Shown here piece by piece: positions 27,844 through 36,101 of a DNA stretch of 64,000 nucleotides; the first letter of the stretch is position 1, and every line of letters begins with the position of its first letter. The notes below the pieces were generated by a model. That model did not search any database. It was not told the DNA's origin and worked only from the letters and a program-made list of their open reading frames with translations. This stretch comes from CAIQPV01 sp963719855 (GTDB taxonomy: Bacteria; Pseudomonadota; Gammaproteobacteria; Burkholderiales; Gallionellaceae). The translations under genes and the position numbers were made by a program. Where the stretch lies: positions 186,001 to 250,000 of the forward strand of contig CAVRDK010000004.1 of the NCBI GenBank assembly GCA_963719855.1, given 5' to 3'.

Positions 27844-27918
27844 GTTCAATACCCTGAATAATTACTAGACAACATAAATTTGCCAAATAAACATATATAT
27901 CTTAGCTTGCTGGGGTAG

Positions 27919-28110
27919 TTAAAACAAGTCGAAAGAGCGATAGTCGAAAGAGGGACACCCCTCTTTATGAGGTGTACTTTCGCCTCCTTCACATTGCAAC
28001 ACTATTTCCTTCTTCGCAAACGCTACCGCTTTCTTCGCCGCCTTATAGGCCGCATCCGCCGCATTTACCTCATTCACTGCCTCAGCTAACGCTCGCTCCG
28101 CCTTCTCCAA
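27919..28110 (-). CDS. Small alanine/lysine-rich coiled-coil protein, possible
   Basis: 63 codons from a TTG at 28110 preceded by AAGGGG; no ATG exists in frame. The first 40 residues (EKAERALAEAVNEVNAADAA and following) form an amphipathic alanine-rich helix likely to be a coiled coil. Two cysteines follow, and the protein ends YRSFDLF. The acidic-LF ending resembles CheD and the MCP-like protein. It sits between the PilZ gene and cheY on the same strand. I do not recognise a family; it could be a small adaptor, or a chance frame. Confidence 0.45.
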   Translation of the reverse strand: MEKAERALAEAVNEVNAADAAYKAAKKAVAFAKKEIVLQCEGGESTPHKEGCPSFDYRSFDLF

Positions 28111-28152
28111 ATTCTTTTCCCCTTGGCGTGATAGTTTGGGCGCTAAACCACC

Positions 28153-28677
28153 TCATCTAGCTTGGCTATAGACAGCTATGCGTGATTGAAGATATGCCTG
28201 GTCGGATGACACATTAAATTGGGTAAAGTTTACGCCCGTATGAAAAAGGGATTCAGTGCTGTCATAGGCCGTGTAAATGACCTTTGCAGACACTTCCATG
28301 ACATGGGGGCCGCTTGTTTTGCTGAGCGGCGGCACATAAATGCGTAGTTTGACGATTTTCACTTTTTGCAAATTATGATCAAGGAAAATATCCGTCCCTT
28401 TCAGGGAAATATCCTTGACGAAGCCCTGATAAACGCCCTGCCCATCAATGAAGGCAACCGCATGCCATCTGACGTGAAGGCGAGGTTCGATACGGAGTTC
28501 TTTATGTATCCCAGCATCTATAGGGGCTGATGGAGTTACTTTTGGTGTGGTTTTCGATAAATCTGAAGCCTTGCTTCCTTTAGCATCTGCCGTGACTGAT
28601 GTAGTTGCATCAACAAGTTCCGGCGGCAAATCAGGAGATTTGCCGATTGGGAGACCAGTTATATTTTCGTCAGACAT
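28153..28677 (-). CDS. PilZ-domain protein, putative c-di-GMP receptor
   Basis: 174 residues. A low-complexity N-terminal 60 residues rich in Ser/Thr/Pro is followed by a PilZ domain with the RxxxR motif in EPRLHVRWHAVAF and the D-x-S-x-x-G motif in VKDISLKGTDIF, both needed to bind c-di-GMP. There is no output domain. In the chemotaxis operon it may connect c-di-GMP to motor control, as YcgR does, though it lacks the YcgR N-terminal domain. Co-directional with the coiled-coil gene upstream and cheY downstream. Confidence 0.85.
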   Translation of the reverse strand: MSDENITGLPIGKSPDLPPELVDATTSVTADAKGSKASDLSKTTPKVTPSAPIDAGIHKELRIEPRLHVRWHAVAFIDGQGVYQGFVKDISLKGTDIFLDHNLQKVKIVKLRIYVPPLSKTSGPHVMEVSAKVIYTAYDSTESLFHTGVNFTQFNVSSDQAYLQSRIAVYSQAR

Positions 28678-28706
28678 ATTCTAGCCCTCTTAGCCTTTGG
28701 AAGCCG

Positions 28707-28973
28707 TTAATAAGAAGGAGGCTTGCCAAGTCGCCTTATGGTTTCTAAATTATCCCGATTACGCTTCCTCACCATATCAAGCCGAGCAATCTCATTCTTG
28801 GCCTCTTCTAACTTCTCGGTTAGCGCTAGATGTTCGTTTCCCAATCGTTCAATCGTTGATTTGAAGCTACCAATCTCGGCTCCAGCAACTTGGAGTTCCA
28901 GGGTTAATAACGCGTTTAACCTCTCAAGTTCATCGATGCGTTGATAGAGTTCGTTAGTCATTATAGTGTTCAT
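28707..28973 (-). CDS. Small coiled-coil protein
   Basis: 88 residues from the ATG at 28973 (MNTIMTNELYQRIDELERLN); an ATG at 28961 is an alternative. Nearly the whole chain shows heptad-like spacing of Leu and charged residues (LNALLTLELQVAGAEIGSFK, LALTEKLEEAKNEIARLD), predicting a long coiled coil. No family recognised. It is 29 bp upstream of the PilZ gene and is probably the first gene of this transcription unit, because the next gene upstream is on the other strand. Confidence 0.65.
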   Translation of the reverse strand: MNTIMTNELYQRIDELERLNALLTLELQVAGAEIGSFKSTIERLGNEHLALTEKLEEAKNEIARLDMVRKRNRDNLETIRRLGKPPSY

Positions 28974-28993
28974 TATTGATCCGGCACGGTGAA

Positions 28994-29069
28994 GTTTTAA
29001 ATCCGTTCGGGCTGAGCTTGTCAAAGCCTCTTAACCTTTCGACAAGCTCAGCCCGAACGGATTTAAAAC
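28994..29069. repeat. Perfect 29-bp inverted repeat (GACAAGCTCAGCCCGAACGG family)
   Basis: Left arm 28994-29022 is the exact reverse complement of 29041-29069 with an 18-nt loop. It lies just upstream of the coiled-coil gene start. A 29-bp perfect dyad of this kind can act as a terminator-like hairpin or be a mobile intergenic repeat. Confidence 0.85.
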
Positions 29070-29147
29070 ATAATCTGGCCGACTCTGTAGTCATGGCGCA
29101 ACACCTCTTCAGTGTTTTGAGGGGGTGGTTACATATCACGCCCCTTA

Positions 29148-29166
29148 TGCCACTCTATATGTGGCA
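29148..29166. promoter_or_regulatory. Candidate operator upstream of the XRE regulator
   Basis: TGCCAC-N7-GTGGCA, a perfect 6-bp-arm dyad 78 bp before the XRE start. Autoregulation through such a site is common for XRE repressors; this is inferred from position only. Confidence 0.35.
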
Positions 29167-29243
29167 ATACCATGCATTATGGCGTTCAATATACTTTGAG
29201 GCAAGACCACTATCCCTGTGGTAAAAAATAATAGGGGATAGGG

Positions 29244-29597
29244 ATGACGCCAAAAGAGAAGCAACTTGCTTTACGGATGGGGCGAGCAATCGCTGTTTGC
29301 CGTCAACAAAGACGGTTCACGCAAGCAGAACTTGCCGAAATAATCGAGGTGGAACAGGAAACGATTTCTCGTTTTGAACGGGGCGCAACACTCCCACCTC
29401 TTGGGCGGTTAGCAGATATTGCTGACGCTCTATCTTGTCCTTTGGAAGACTTACTCCGTAGCGGTTCCCCACGCCTTGAAGATAAGGCGCAAAGTATTGC
29501 CCAAACACTGGAAGGCTTAACCGATTCTGATAGGCGATTGGTCAGCGAAATTGTTGAGCAAATTTGTGCTCGATTACTAAAGAACAAAGCACAGTAA
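29244..29597 (+). CDS. XRE-family helix-turn-helix regulator
   Basis: 117 residues. The N-terminal HTH_3 domain is clear: GRAIAVCRQQRRFTQAELAE, then VEQETISRFERGATLPPLGR and IADALSCPLEDLL. The C-terminal 45 residues are helical and may dimerise. The ATG follows AGGGGATAGGG. It is the only plus-strand gene inside the 31-kb minus-strand chemotaxis block, which it splits into two units. It could regulate its neighbours, or be a later insertion. Confidence 0.9.
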   Translation: MTPKEKQLALRMGRAIAVCRQQRRFTQAELAEIIEVEQETISRFERGATLPPLGRLADIADALSCPLEDLLRSGSPRLEDKAQSIAQTLEGLTDSDRRLVSEIVEQICARLLKNKAQ

Positions 29598-29650
29598 AAA
29601 TCGGGCGCTCTGTTTTTCTTCTCTCAAGTTATACAACCCATTAATCCGGG

Positions 29651-30841
29651 TCAAAACAAGTCGATGTCGCCGCTCTCCATGTGTTCCTGACGCACCGGGT
29701 TGCGCTGGCTGACCTGATTGGCTTTGCTGAATATTTCAATGACTTGCTGGCGTACACGGTTAGTATCGTCGAAAGAGGCAGGCTTGCCGCTCTGCTCCTC
29801 CTGCGCCAAGTCGCCGATGATGCGCCAGGCTTCCTGCATACTGTCGAGACGCAAGCGGGAATGCTGCAATAACTGGTTAACCAAGTCCTGAAATTGCAGC
29901 GAAGTGACGGCGCTGCCGACAACCTCGTTTACCTTGCCGGAAATCTCGGACTGTTTGACGATCACCAGCGACATATCCCTGTTGGATTGCTGTACGCGTT
30001 GCATGATGGCATCCAGACGATTCTTCGAGTCCAAGGCAAAATCCATGTCCAGCGAAGCCATTTGGTTGATGGATTTTTCGGCATCCACGATGGCGGCATG
30101 CACCTGTTTGACGTTGCCGCGTATTTGCTGGCTAAAATGCTCGGCGCGCGCCGACAGCTTGCGCACCTCATCCGCTACTACCGCAAACCCGCGACCAGAC
30201 TCGCCCGCACGCGCCGCTTCGATTGCGGCATTAAGCGACAACAAGTTGGTTTGTTTGGAAATGGAATCAATCTCGCCGAGCACTTGCAAGATGCCCTGCA
30301 CTTGCTGGCTGACCGCCTCCATCTTTTCGACCAACTCCATGCCGATCTTGCTGTTATTGACTATGCTGCCTACCAGTGTCTTCAGGGTTTCTGAAGTCTC
30401 GCCCAGAGAATTTTCGATTGAAGCGTCTCCATTGCCGGAAACGGATACCGCCGCATCGCGCTGCTCCTGTATCAGTTGATGCATGCCCTCAAAACTGCTG
30501 AGCAATTTTCCTATCGCATCACCCAGCAGGGACTGTATCTGGCTCAGGTCATCGTTTGAACCGGAAAAATGGGCGGCAAATTCCGGATGTGTCTGTAGCA
30601 ACACATTGTCAACTCCACCTGCCTGCTGTTCTCTGTCTTCTGTTGTCTTTTGTCCTTTATCCTCTGTCCTCTGTCCTCTGATGACCAACCATGCCAGAAA
30701 AACCGCCAATGCCGTAACCGCAGCGTGCAAACCCGTCGCCATGTCCGTTGCAATATGGGCCGAACCCCAGTGCAACAGGAGCGCTGCAAAGACGATCAAG
30801 AGCAATAATGGCGCAAGATTTTTATTATTATTTGTTTGCAT
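29651..30841 (-). CDS. Methyl-accepting chemotaxis-like protein without periplasmic sensor
   Basis: 396 residues from the ATG at 30841 (MQTNNNKNLAPLLLLIVFAA). Two N-terminal membrane helices are joined by a very short loop, so no sensor domain faces the periplasm. A stretch at about residues 56-73 (RGQRTEDKGQKTTEDREQ) is the translation of a dispersed DNA repeat. The signalling tip ISKQTNLLSLNAAIEAARAG is intact, but the rest of the MA domain is short. The C-terminus is ESGDIDLF. It lies 10 bp after the second cheA and probably signals to it. It may sense membrane or cytoplasmic state or work through a partner. Confidence 0.88.
   Translation of the reverse strand: MQTNNNKNLAPLLLLIVFAALLLHWGSAHIATDMATGLHAAVTALAVFLAWLVIRGQRTEDKGQKTTEDREQQAGGVDNVLLQTHPEFAAHFSGSNDDLSQIQSLLGDAIGKLLSSFEGMHQLIQEQRDAAVSVSGNGDASIENSLGETSETLKTLVGSIVNNSKIGMELVEKMEAVSQQVQGILQVLGEIDSISKQTNLLSLNAAIEAARAGESGRGFAVVADEVRKLSARAEHFSQQIRGNVKQVHAAIVDAEKSINQMASLDMDFALDSKNRLDAIMQRVQQSNRDMSLVIVKQSEISGKVNEVVGSAVTSLQFQDLVNQLLQHSRLRLDSMQEAWRIIGDLAQEEQSGKPASFDDTNRVRQQVIEIFSKANQVSQRNPVRQEHMESGDIDLF
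30622..30680. repeat. CAGAGGACAGAGG-type repeat inside a coding sequence
   Basis: Tandem CTCTGTC/TCCTCTG words continue in frame through the MCP-like gene just after its second membrane helix. The same word family forms the inverted repeat at 33940-34060. It appears to be an intergenic repeat captured in frame. Confidence 0.7.
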
Positions 30842-30851
30842 GATCTTTTTC

Positions 30852-32675
30852 TTAGGCGCTATATCCACGCACCTCGTCCAGCAATTCCTTGACATCCAGG
30901 ATCAGCACGATTTCCCCTTCGCTGGACATGGTCACGCCTGCCACTCCCTTGGGACGGAAAGTATCCAGCGACTTGATCACCACATCGTCATGACCGGCAA
31001 AGCCATCTGCCGAGAGGATGAAACTATGGGAGCCAACCTGCATCAACACACCCACTTCCGGCGTCTCGGTTGCATCCCAGCCGATCAGGCGGGCCAATGG
31101 CAACACCGGCAGCACCTCGCCGCGTACTACCATAGTGGCCTTGCCGGACACCTGTTGCAGTTCGTTCGGTGAAATGGACAGGATTTCACGCACCAGTGAC
31201 AACGGCACGGCAAACGACTGGTTGCACAGGCGCAGCAACAACACCGGCAGAATCGCCAAGGTGAGCGGGAGCGAGATGGTGAAGGTACTGCCCTTTCCCG
31301 GCTCGGATGTGATGCTGATGACGCCGTTCAACTTCTGGATATTGGTTTTCACCACATCCATGCCGACACCGCGCCCGGAGACGCTGGAAATCTCGTCCTT
31401 GGTCGAGAACCCCGGCAGTAAAATCAGCGCCAGGCTCTGTTCATCATCCAGGCTGCTTGCTGAATCCGCGCCGATCAGCCCTTTTTCGATGGCCTTGTTG
31501 CGGATCACATCGGGACGCATACCCTTGCCGTCATCCACTATAGTAATGAGAATGTGGTCGCCTTCCTGGCGTGCGCCCAAATGTACCAGGCTTTTTTCCG
31601 GCTTGCCTGCCGCCGCGCGCTGTGCCGCATCTTCCACGCCATGATCCACCGCATTGCGAACCAGGTGTACCAGCGGGTCGTTGAGATCCTCGATCATGGT
31701 CTTATCGATCTCGGTTTCTTCCCCAGACAATACCAGTTCCACATCCTTGCCAAGCTGGCGCGCGAGGTCACGCGCCAGACGCGGATATTTATTGAACAGG
31801 CGACCGATAGGCTGCATGCGCGTCTTCATCACGGCGTTTTGCAAATTCACCACCAGCATGTCGAGTTGGCTAACCGATTCGTCCAAGGCACGCAAGGTGA
31901 TCGCATCGGAACGGCCTTGCAGGATGTCGGTGCGCAAATGGGTCAGGCGGTTCTTGGTCAGCCCGATTTCGCCGGAAAGGTTAAGTACCTGATCCAGCCG
32001 GTCGGTGTCCACCCGGATGGTATTATCCTTGCCCGCCCCATCACTTTCACGCCTAGCTGGAGCAGATTTCGGCGGAGGAGCATCAGCAACTCGCCTATCA
32101 GGCACGGGTATTTCAGGGGTGGGTGCAGGAGCAGGCGGCGCTGATACTGCAGCAGGCACTGCCGGGGCGGGACCTCCAACCACCGCTTGGTACAACCCAT
32201 TCCAGTCCGGTCCGCTTGCATCTGCGACAGGTTGAGATGGGGCTGCTTGCGGTGCGGGTGCTTGCGGTGCTGCGGCAGCAGGCTTGCCCTCCAGCGCGGC
32301 ATGCAACGCGGCAATCAAGTGCTGAGGAGCGGCATCCGGCTGCCGGTTCTGCGCCAGATAGCCAAACATCTGCCGCACTTCCCCGGTCGCGGCAAAGATT
32401 GTATCCATGAGTTCTGCATTTAGCGACAATTCACCATTGCGCAGCTTGTCGAACAGGTTTTCGGTAAGATGGCACAGCGTGACCAGCTCAGTCGCATTGA
32501 GAAATCCCGCCCCGCCCTTGATGGTATGAAAACCTCGAAATATAACGTTGAGCAGGTCACGGTCATGAGGCGTTTTTTCCAGCCCCATTAACTTGCTGTC
32601 GACGTCGGACAGCAAATCCGAAGCTTCCGTCAGGAAGTCCTCCATCAACTCTTCCATGCCCGCAAAATCGTTCAT
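30852..32675 (-). CDS. cheA: Chemotaxis histidine kinase CheA (second)
   Basis: 607 residues. P1 has the phospho-accepting histidine near residue 50 (GFHTIKGGAGFLN). A long Ala/Pro-rich linker (about 130-215) replaces P2. P3, then P4 with HLVRNAVDHGVEDAAQR, IVDDGKGMRPD and GRGVGMDVVKTNI, and a P5 CheW-like domain. It differs clearly from the CheA at 25374 (no GYGFF repeats, different P5), so it is a second system, not a recent duplicate. Its neighbours are cheZ and cheY upstream and the MCP-like protein downstream. It most likely drives the CheY at 33536. Confidence 0.96.
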   Translation of the reverse strand: MNDFAGMEELMEDFLTEASDLLSDVDSKLMGLEKTPHDRDLLNVIFRGFHTIKGGAGFLNATELVTLCHLTENLFDKLRNGELSLNAELMDTIFAATGEVRQMFGYLAQNRQPDAAPQHLIAALHAALEGKPAAAAPQAPAPQAAPSQPVADASGPDWNGLYQAVVGGPAPAVPAAVSAPPAPAPTPEIPVPDRRVADAPPPKSAPARRESDGAGKDNTIRVDTDRLDQVLNLSGEIGLTKNRLTHLRTDILQGRSDAITLRALDESVSQLDMLVVNLQNAVMKTRMQPIGRLFNKYPRLARDLARQLGKDVELVLSGEETEIDKTMIEDLNDPLVHLVRNAVDHGVEDAAQRAAAGKPEKSLVHLGARQEGDHILITIVDDGKGMRPDVIRNKAIEKGLIGADSASSLDDEQSLALILLPGFSTKDEISSVSGRGVGMDVVKTNIQKLNGVISITSEPGKGSTFTISLPLTLAILPVLLLRLCNQSFAVPLSLVREILSISPNELQQVSGKATMVVRGEVLPVLPLARLIGWDATETPEVGVLMQVGSHSFILSADGFAGHDDVVIKSLDTFRPKGVAGVTMSSEGEIVLILDVKELLDEVRGYSA

Positions 32676-32697
32676 TATTAAAACTCCAGTTTTTAGT

Positions 32698-32763
32698 CGT
32701 TAGTCACTAGTTGTTAGTTAAAACCGCGTAGCGACAGCACCAGCTAGTGACTACCAACTAACG
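32698..32763. repeat. Imperfect inverted repeat (GTTAGTCACTAG family)
   Basis: The arm 32698-32719 pairs imperfectly with 32744-32763; both share AGTCACTAG / CTAGTGACT. It lies between cheZ and the second cheA and is unrelated in sequence to the other repeat families. Confidence 0.65.
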
Positions 32764-32795
32764 TCTGCCTTTGGCAGCTTCTTTTTTTAACTGCT

Positions 32796-33527
32796 TCAAA
32801 ATCCCAAACTTTCCAGCAAATCGTCCACCTGATCCTGGCTGGTCACCACGTCAGTACGCCCCGTAGCGTTTATCACAGGGCCGTTCAGCATCCCCGTGTA
32901 GGCATCCGGATTAGCCGTGGATGGAGGGTTCTCGACCAGCAATTCCACCAACTGTTTTTCCATCTGTTGTGTCACATCCACAATTTTCTTGATGACCTGT
33001 CCGGTAAGATCCTGGAAGTCCTGAGCCATCATGATCTCCATCAGGTAGGCATTGGTCGCCTTGGTCTGCTTGGGCACGTCAACCAGAAATGCATGAGTTT
33101 GCATCGCCAGGCTCTTGAACTGATCCACATCAAGCTGCTTGTCCATAAGCTTCTGCCATTCTCGCGCCAGACGCTGGGACTCGATTTCAATCTTTTCCAC
33201 CACCGGTTGTGCCGCATCAGTCGCATTCAGCACCTTCTCGGCGGCCTGCTGGGTCAGGGTAGCGACATAATTGAGGCGGTCGCGAGCATCGGGAATGGTG
33301 GATGCCGCCCGTTCCAAATTCTTGTCATATCCCAACTCGCGCAGGCTGTCATGCAGCGAGCGAGTCAGGTGGCCGATCTTGTTGATCACCTGGTCGGATG
33401 GATTGCTTTCATCACCGACAAAAGATTTATTGGCAGGAGCTTCCTCCTCATTGCTCGCGGAAACGATGCTGTCAAACAACGCCTCCAAATCATCCGAATC
33501 CTGTCCTTCAACCGCTTTGTTAGTCAT
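32796..33527 (-). CDS. cheZ: CheY phosphatase CheZ
   Basis: 243 residues from the ATG at 33527; a GTG at 33539 overlapping the cheY stop is the alternative. It is largely helical, with the catalytic region MMAQDFQDLTGQVIKKIVDV containing the glutamine that attacks CheY-P. The C-terminal helix SQDQVDDLLESLGF is the CheY-binding peptide. CheZ dephosphorylates CheY-P. Directly coupled to the CheY gene upstream, which fixes its partner. Confidence 0.95.
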   Translation of the reverse strand: MTNKAVEGQDSDDLEALFDSIVSASNEEEAPANKSFVGDESNPSDQVINKIGHLTRSLHDSLRELGYDKNLERAASTIPDARDRLNYVATLTQQAAEKVLNATDAAQPVVEKIEIESQRLAREWQKLMDKQLDVDQFKSLAMQTHAFLVDVPKQTKATNAYLMEIMMAQDFQDLTGQVIKKIVDVTQQMEKQLVELLVENPPSTANPDAYTGMLNGPVINATGRTDVVTSQDQVDDLLESLGF

Positions 33528-33535
33528 GGCATCAC

Positions 33536-33925
33536 TCACTTCTGCATGGTCTGGAAAATTTTCTTCAACTTTTCATCTAGCGTACCGGCGGTAAACGGTT
33601 TGACGACGTAACCACTGGCCCCCGCCTGCGCCGCTTCGATGATGTTTTCGCGCTTGGCTTCTGCAGTCACCATCAACACCGGTAAATGTTTTAGTGTGGC
33701 ATCCGCACGGATGGCTCTGAGCAGTTCGATACCGGTCATGTTGGGCATATTCCAGTCCGATACCACGAAGTCGAAATCCCCGCCGCGCAGCATGCTCAGC
33801 GCAACGACGCCATCTTCCGCTTCCTGCACATTGGTGAAACCCAACTCCTTGAGCAGGTTGCGCACAATGCGTCGCATGGTGGAGAAATCGTCCACAACCA
33901 AAAATTTCATATTCGCGTCAACCAC
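33536..33925 (-). CDS. cheY: Chemotaxis response regulator CheY (second)
   Basis: 129 residues starting at GTG 33925, supported by GGGAGGT upstream. The receiver has FLVVDDFSTMRRIVRNLL, the acceptor Asp near residue 57 (FVVSDWNMPNMTG), MVTAEAKRENI and VVKPFTAGTL, all close to enterobacterial CheY. It is therefore the better candidate for the motor-binding CheY. The stop lies 8 bp before the cheZ ATG. Confidence 0.97.
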   Translation of the reverse strand: MVDANMKFLVVDDFSTMRRIVRNLLKELGFTNVQEAEDGVVALSMLRGGDFDFVVSDWNMPNMTGIELLRAIRADATLKHLPVLMVTAEAKRENIIEAAQAGASGYVVKPFTAGTLDEKLKKIFQTMQK

Positions 33926-33939
33926 AATACCTCCCTAAT

Positions 33940-34060
33940 CAGATGACAGAAGACTGAGTACAGAAGACAGAATGTTGTCTGCTGCGCAGTGCTTTTTTAA
34001 TAAGCCGTGGTAAAGCCACGCAATACCCCTGTTATCTTATCATCTGTCCTCTGTCATCTG
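33940..34060. repeat. Inverted repeat (CAGATGACAGAGGACAG family)
   Basis: CAGATGACAGAAGACTGAG at 33940-33958 pairs imperfectly with CATCTGTCCTCTGTCATCTG at 34041-34060. It fills the cheV-cheY gap. The same words recur inside the MCP-like gene at 30622-30680. Confidence 0.75.
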
Positions 34061-34062
34061 TG

Positions 34063-35040
34063 TCACGCGGCCAGCAGTGGCCGTAATGTGCCGCTCAGCG
34101 CTGCTGCATCAAACTTGGATACATAGTAATCAACCCCAACACGTTTTCCCATATCCCGATTGGCTTCCGACGACAAGGACGAATGCATGACCACCGGGAT
34201 ATTGTCGAACCGTCTGTCCGACTTGATGTTCTGGGTCAGCACGTAACCATCCATCTCCGGCATCTCCGCATCCACTAGTATCACCTGTATCTGGTCATGC
34301 AGGTTTACGCCACTGTTCTGCGCCGCGTCCCCCAACCCTTGCAGGCGCTCCCATGCTTCCTGTCCGTTATTCGCCTGCATATGCTTGACACCCATCTTGT
34401 CGAGAACTTCGCTTATTTTCCTACGGGCGACGGTCGAGTCATCTGCGAAAAAGACACACAAATCCTGCGCTCTTTCAACTTTGTCGATACTCCCCACTAC
34501 ATCTTCGCCAAATGCGGAGGCAAGAATCTGTTCGACATCCAGCAAGGAAACCAATTTCCCGTCCGGCAACTCGGTAATGGCGGTAATCATGTCCTTGTTG
34601 CCTGCCAGCATTCCGTCTGCCGGGCGCACCTTGTCCCAATCCACACGTATGATGCGATCCACGTCATGCACCAGAAAACCAAGGATGTGGCGGCTATATT
34701 CGGCCACCATCATGGTGTTCTGCGCGCCCTCCGCATCCCCACCCAACCCCAGAAAACTGGCCAGAGTCAGCACCGGAATGATATGTCCGCGCAACGATAC
34801 GATGCCGTCCACGCCTGGCGGCATATTGGGCGTTTTGGTGATCGGCATGGCGCGGCACACCTCCTTGACCTTGAACACATTGATGCCGAACGTTTCCTGT
34901 GTGCCCAGCGAGAACAACAGTATTTCCATTTTGTTGGAACCGGCCAGGTTGGTTCTCGCATCCACGGTATCGAACAGGCTGCGGCTATTCTCATCCAACG
35001 GGCTATTCGCCATTTGTGATTTGTATTCTGCAAGCGACAT
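34063..35040 (-). CDS. cheV: Chemotaxis coupling protein CheV (CheW-receiver fusion, copy 1)
   Basis: 325 residues. The N-terminal CheW domain (about 35-175) has LLFSLGTQETFGINVFKVKE and VSLRGHIIPVLTLASFLG; the C-terminal receiver (about 195-320) has FADDSTVARRKISEVL, the acceptor Asp in VILVDAEMPEMDGY and VVMHSSLSS. CheV couples receptors to CheA and its receiver damps signalling or aids adaptation. It is downstream of a second cheV of the same layout; the two differ enough to be old duplicates. Confidence 0.96.
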   Translation of the reverse strand: MSLAEYKSQMANSPLDENSRSLFDTVDARTNLAGSNKMEILLFSLGTQETFGINVFKVKEVCRAMPITKTPNMPPGVDGIVSLRGHIIPVLTLASFLGLGGDAEGAQNTMMVAEYSRHILGFLVHDVDRIIRVDWDKVRPADGMLAGNKDMITAITELPDGKLVSLLDVEQILASAFGEDVVGSIDKVERAQDLCVFFADDSTVARRKISEVLDKMGVKHMQANNGQEAWERLQGLGDAAQNSGVNLHDQIQVILVDAEMPEMDGYVLTQNIKSDRRFDNIPVVMHSSLSSEANRDMGKRVGVDYYVSKFDAAALSGTLRPLLAA

Positions 35041-35073
35041 GATCTGATCCTTTCTGTCAATTCCACAAGGGCT

Positions 35074-36045
35074 TCAGCCCTTGGTGGGTGGCGTAACTTT
35101 GCTGCCTGTGAGCAAGCGCTCAAGCGTCTGCGCCAGCCTCTGCGGCTCAAACTTTGGCACGTATTCATCCACCCCGACCGCTTTGCCAAGTTGCTGGTTG
35201 GACGTGCTGGAGAGTGAGGAGTGCATCAGCACGGGGATGCCGGCGAAGCGCTTGTCTTCCTTGACCTTGCGCGTGAGCATGTAACCGTCCATTTCCGGCA
35301 TTTCCACGTCGGTCAGGATGATTTGCACCATGTCTTTCACCGGGATACCCGACGTTTCGGCATATTGGGCGATCTTCTGCAATTCCTCCCACGCCTTGCG
35401 GCCATTGATGGCGGAGATATGATTCACCCCCATTGCTTCCAGCGTGCTGGTGATCTGCTTGCGCGCCACCGAGGAATCATCGGCAAAAAACACCGTACGG
35501 TCGGACAGACCTATGTGTTTGACCGCCTTCAATGCGATGTCGTCATTGAAGTGTCCGGTTTCGGCCAGCACTTTTTCCACATCCATCATCATCACCAGAC
35601 TTCCATCTGCCAGTTCGGTGACGGCAGTTACCAAGCCACCCATTGTGCTATTAAGCATATCCGGCGGCACTTTCATGGAAGACCAGTCCAAGCGCAAAAT
35701 GGTATCCACCGCTTCAACCAGAAAACCCTGCGTATGACCGTTATATTCGGTAACGATCATGATTTCAGGTTTCCCTTCGGTCTGCATTCCGGTGTATTTC
35801 GCCAGATCGATCACCGGCACCAACGCCCCGCGCAGGCTCACCATCCCTTCCACTGCATCGGGCATTTCCGGCGCACGGGTAATGGCGGGGATACGCATCA
35901 CTTCGCGCACTTTGAATACGTTGATCCCGAAAATTTCACGGCGCCCACTGCGGCTATCCAGGCCAAGCGTGAACATCAGGACTTCCAGCTTGTTGGTTCC
36001 CGCCAGCTTGGTGCGCTCATCTATGCTTCTAAGCAATTCGGACAT
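35074..36045 (-). CDS. cheV: Chemotaxis coupling protein CheV (CheW-receiver fusion, copy 2)
   Basis: 323 residues with the same layout as its neighbour: a CheW domain (MFTLGLDSRSGRREIFGINV, VSLRGALVPVIDLAKYTG) and a receiver (FADDSSVARKQITSTLEA, acceptor Asp in IILTDVEMPEMDGY). The CheW domain carries an insertion with two arginines (SRSGRRE) before the usual FGINVFKVRE segment. It follows the haem-motif receptor by 56 bp and may serve it. Confidence 0.96.
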   Translation of the reverse strand: MSELLRSIDERTKLAGTNKLEVLMFTLGLDSRSGRREIFGINVFKVREVMRIPAITRAPEMPDAVEGMVSLRGALVPVIDLAKYTGMQTEGKPEIMIVTEYNGHTQGFLVEAVDTILRLDWSSMKVPPDMLNSTMGGLVTAVTELADGSLVMMMDVEKVLAETGHFNDDIALKAVKHIGLSDRTVFFADDSSVARKQITSTLEAMGVNHISAINGRKAWEELQKIAQYAETSGIPVKDMVQIILTDVEMPEMDGYMLTRKVKEDKRFAGIPVLMHSSLSSTSNQQLGKAVGVDEYVPKFEPQRLAQTLERLLTGSKVTPPTKG

Positions 36046-36101
36046 GACTAACTCCTTTTATGCCGGGTTACGGCCTGACCCAACTTACACATTCTTTAAC
36101 G

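Noticed and set aside
32764..32789. CTGCC-TTT-GGCAG hairpin followed by a T-run on the plus strand
   Set aside because: It looks like a terminator but no plus-strand gene precedes it; on the minus strand it has no T-run.
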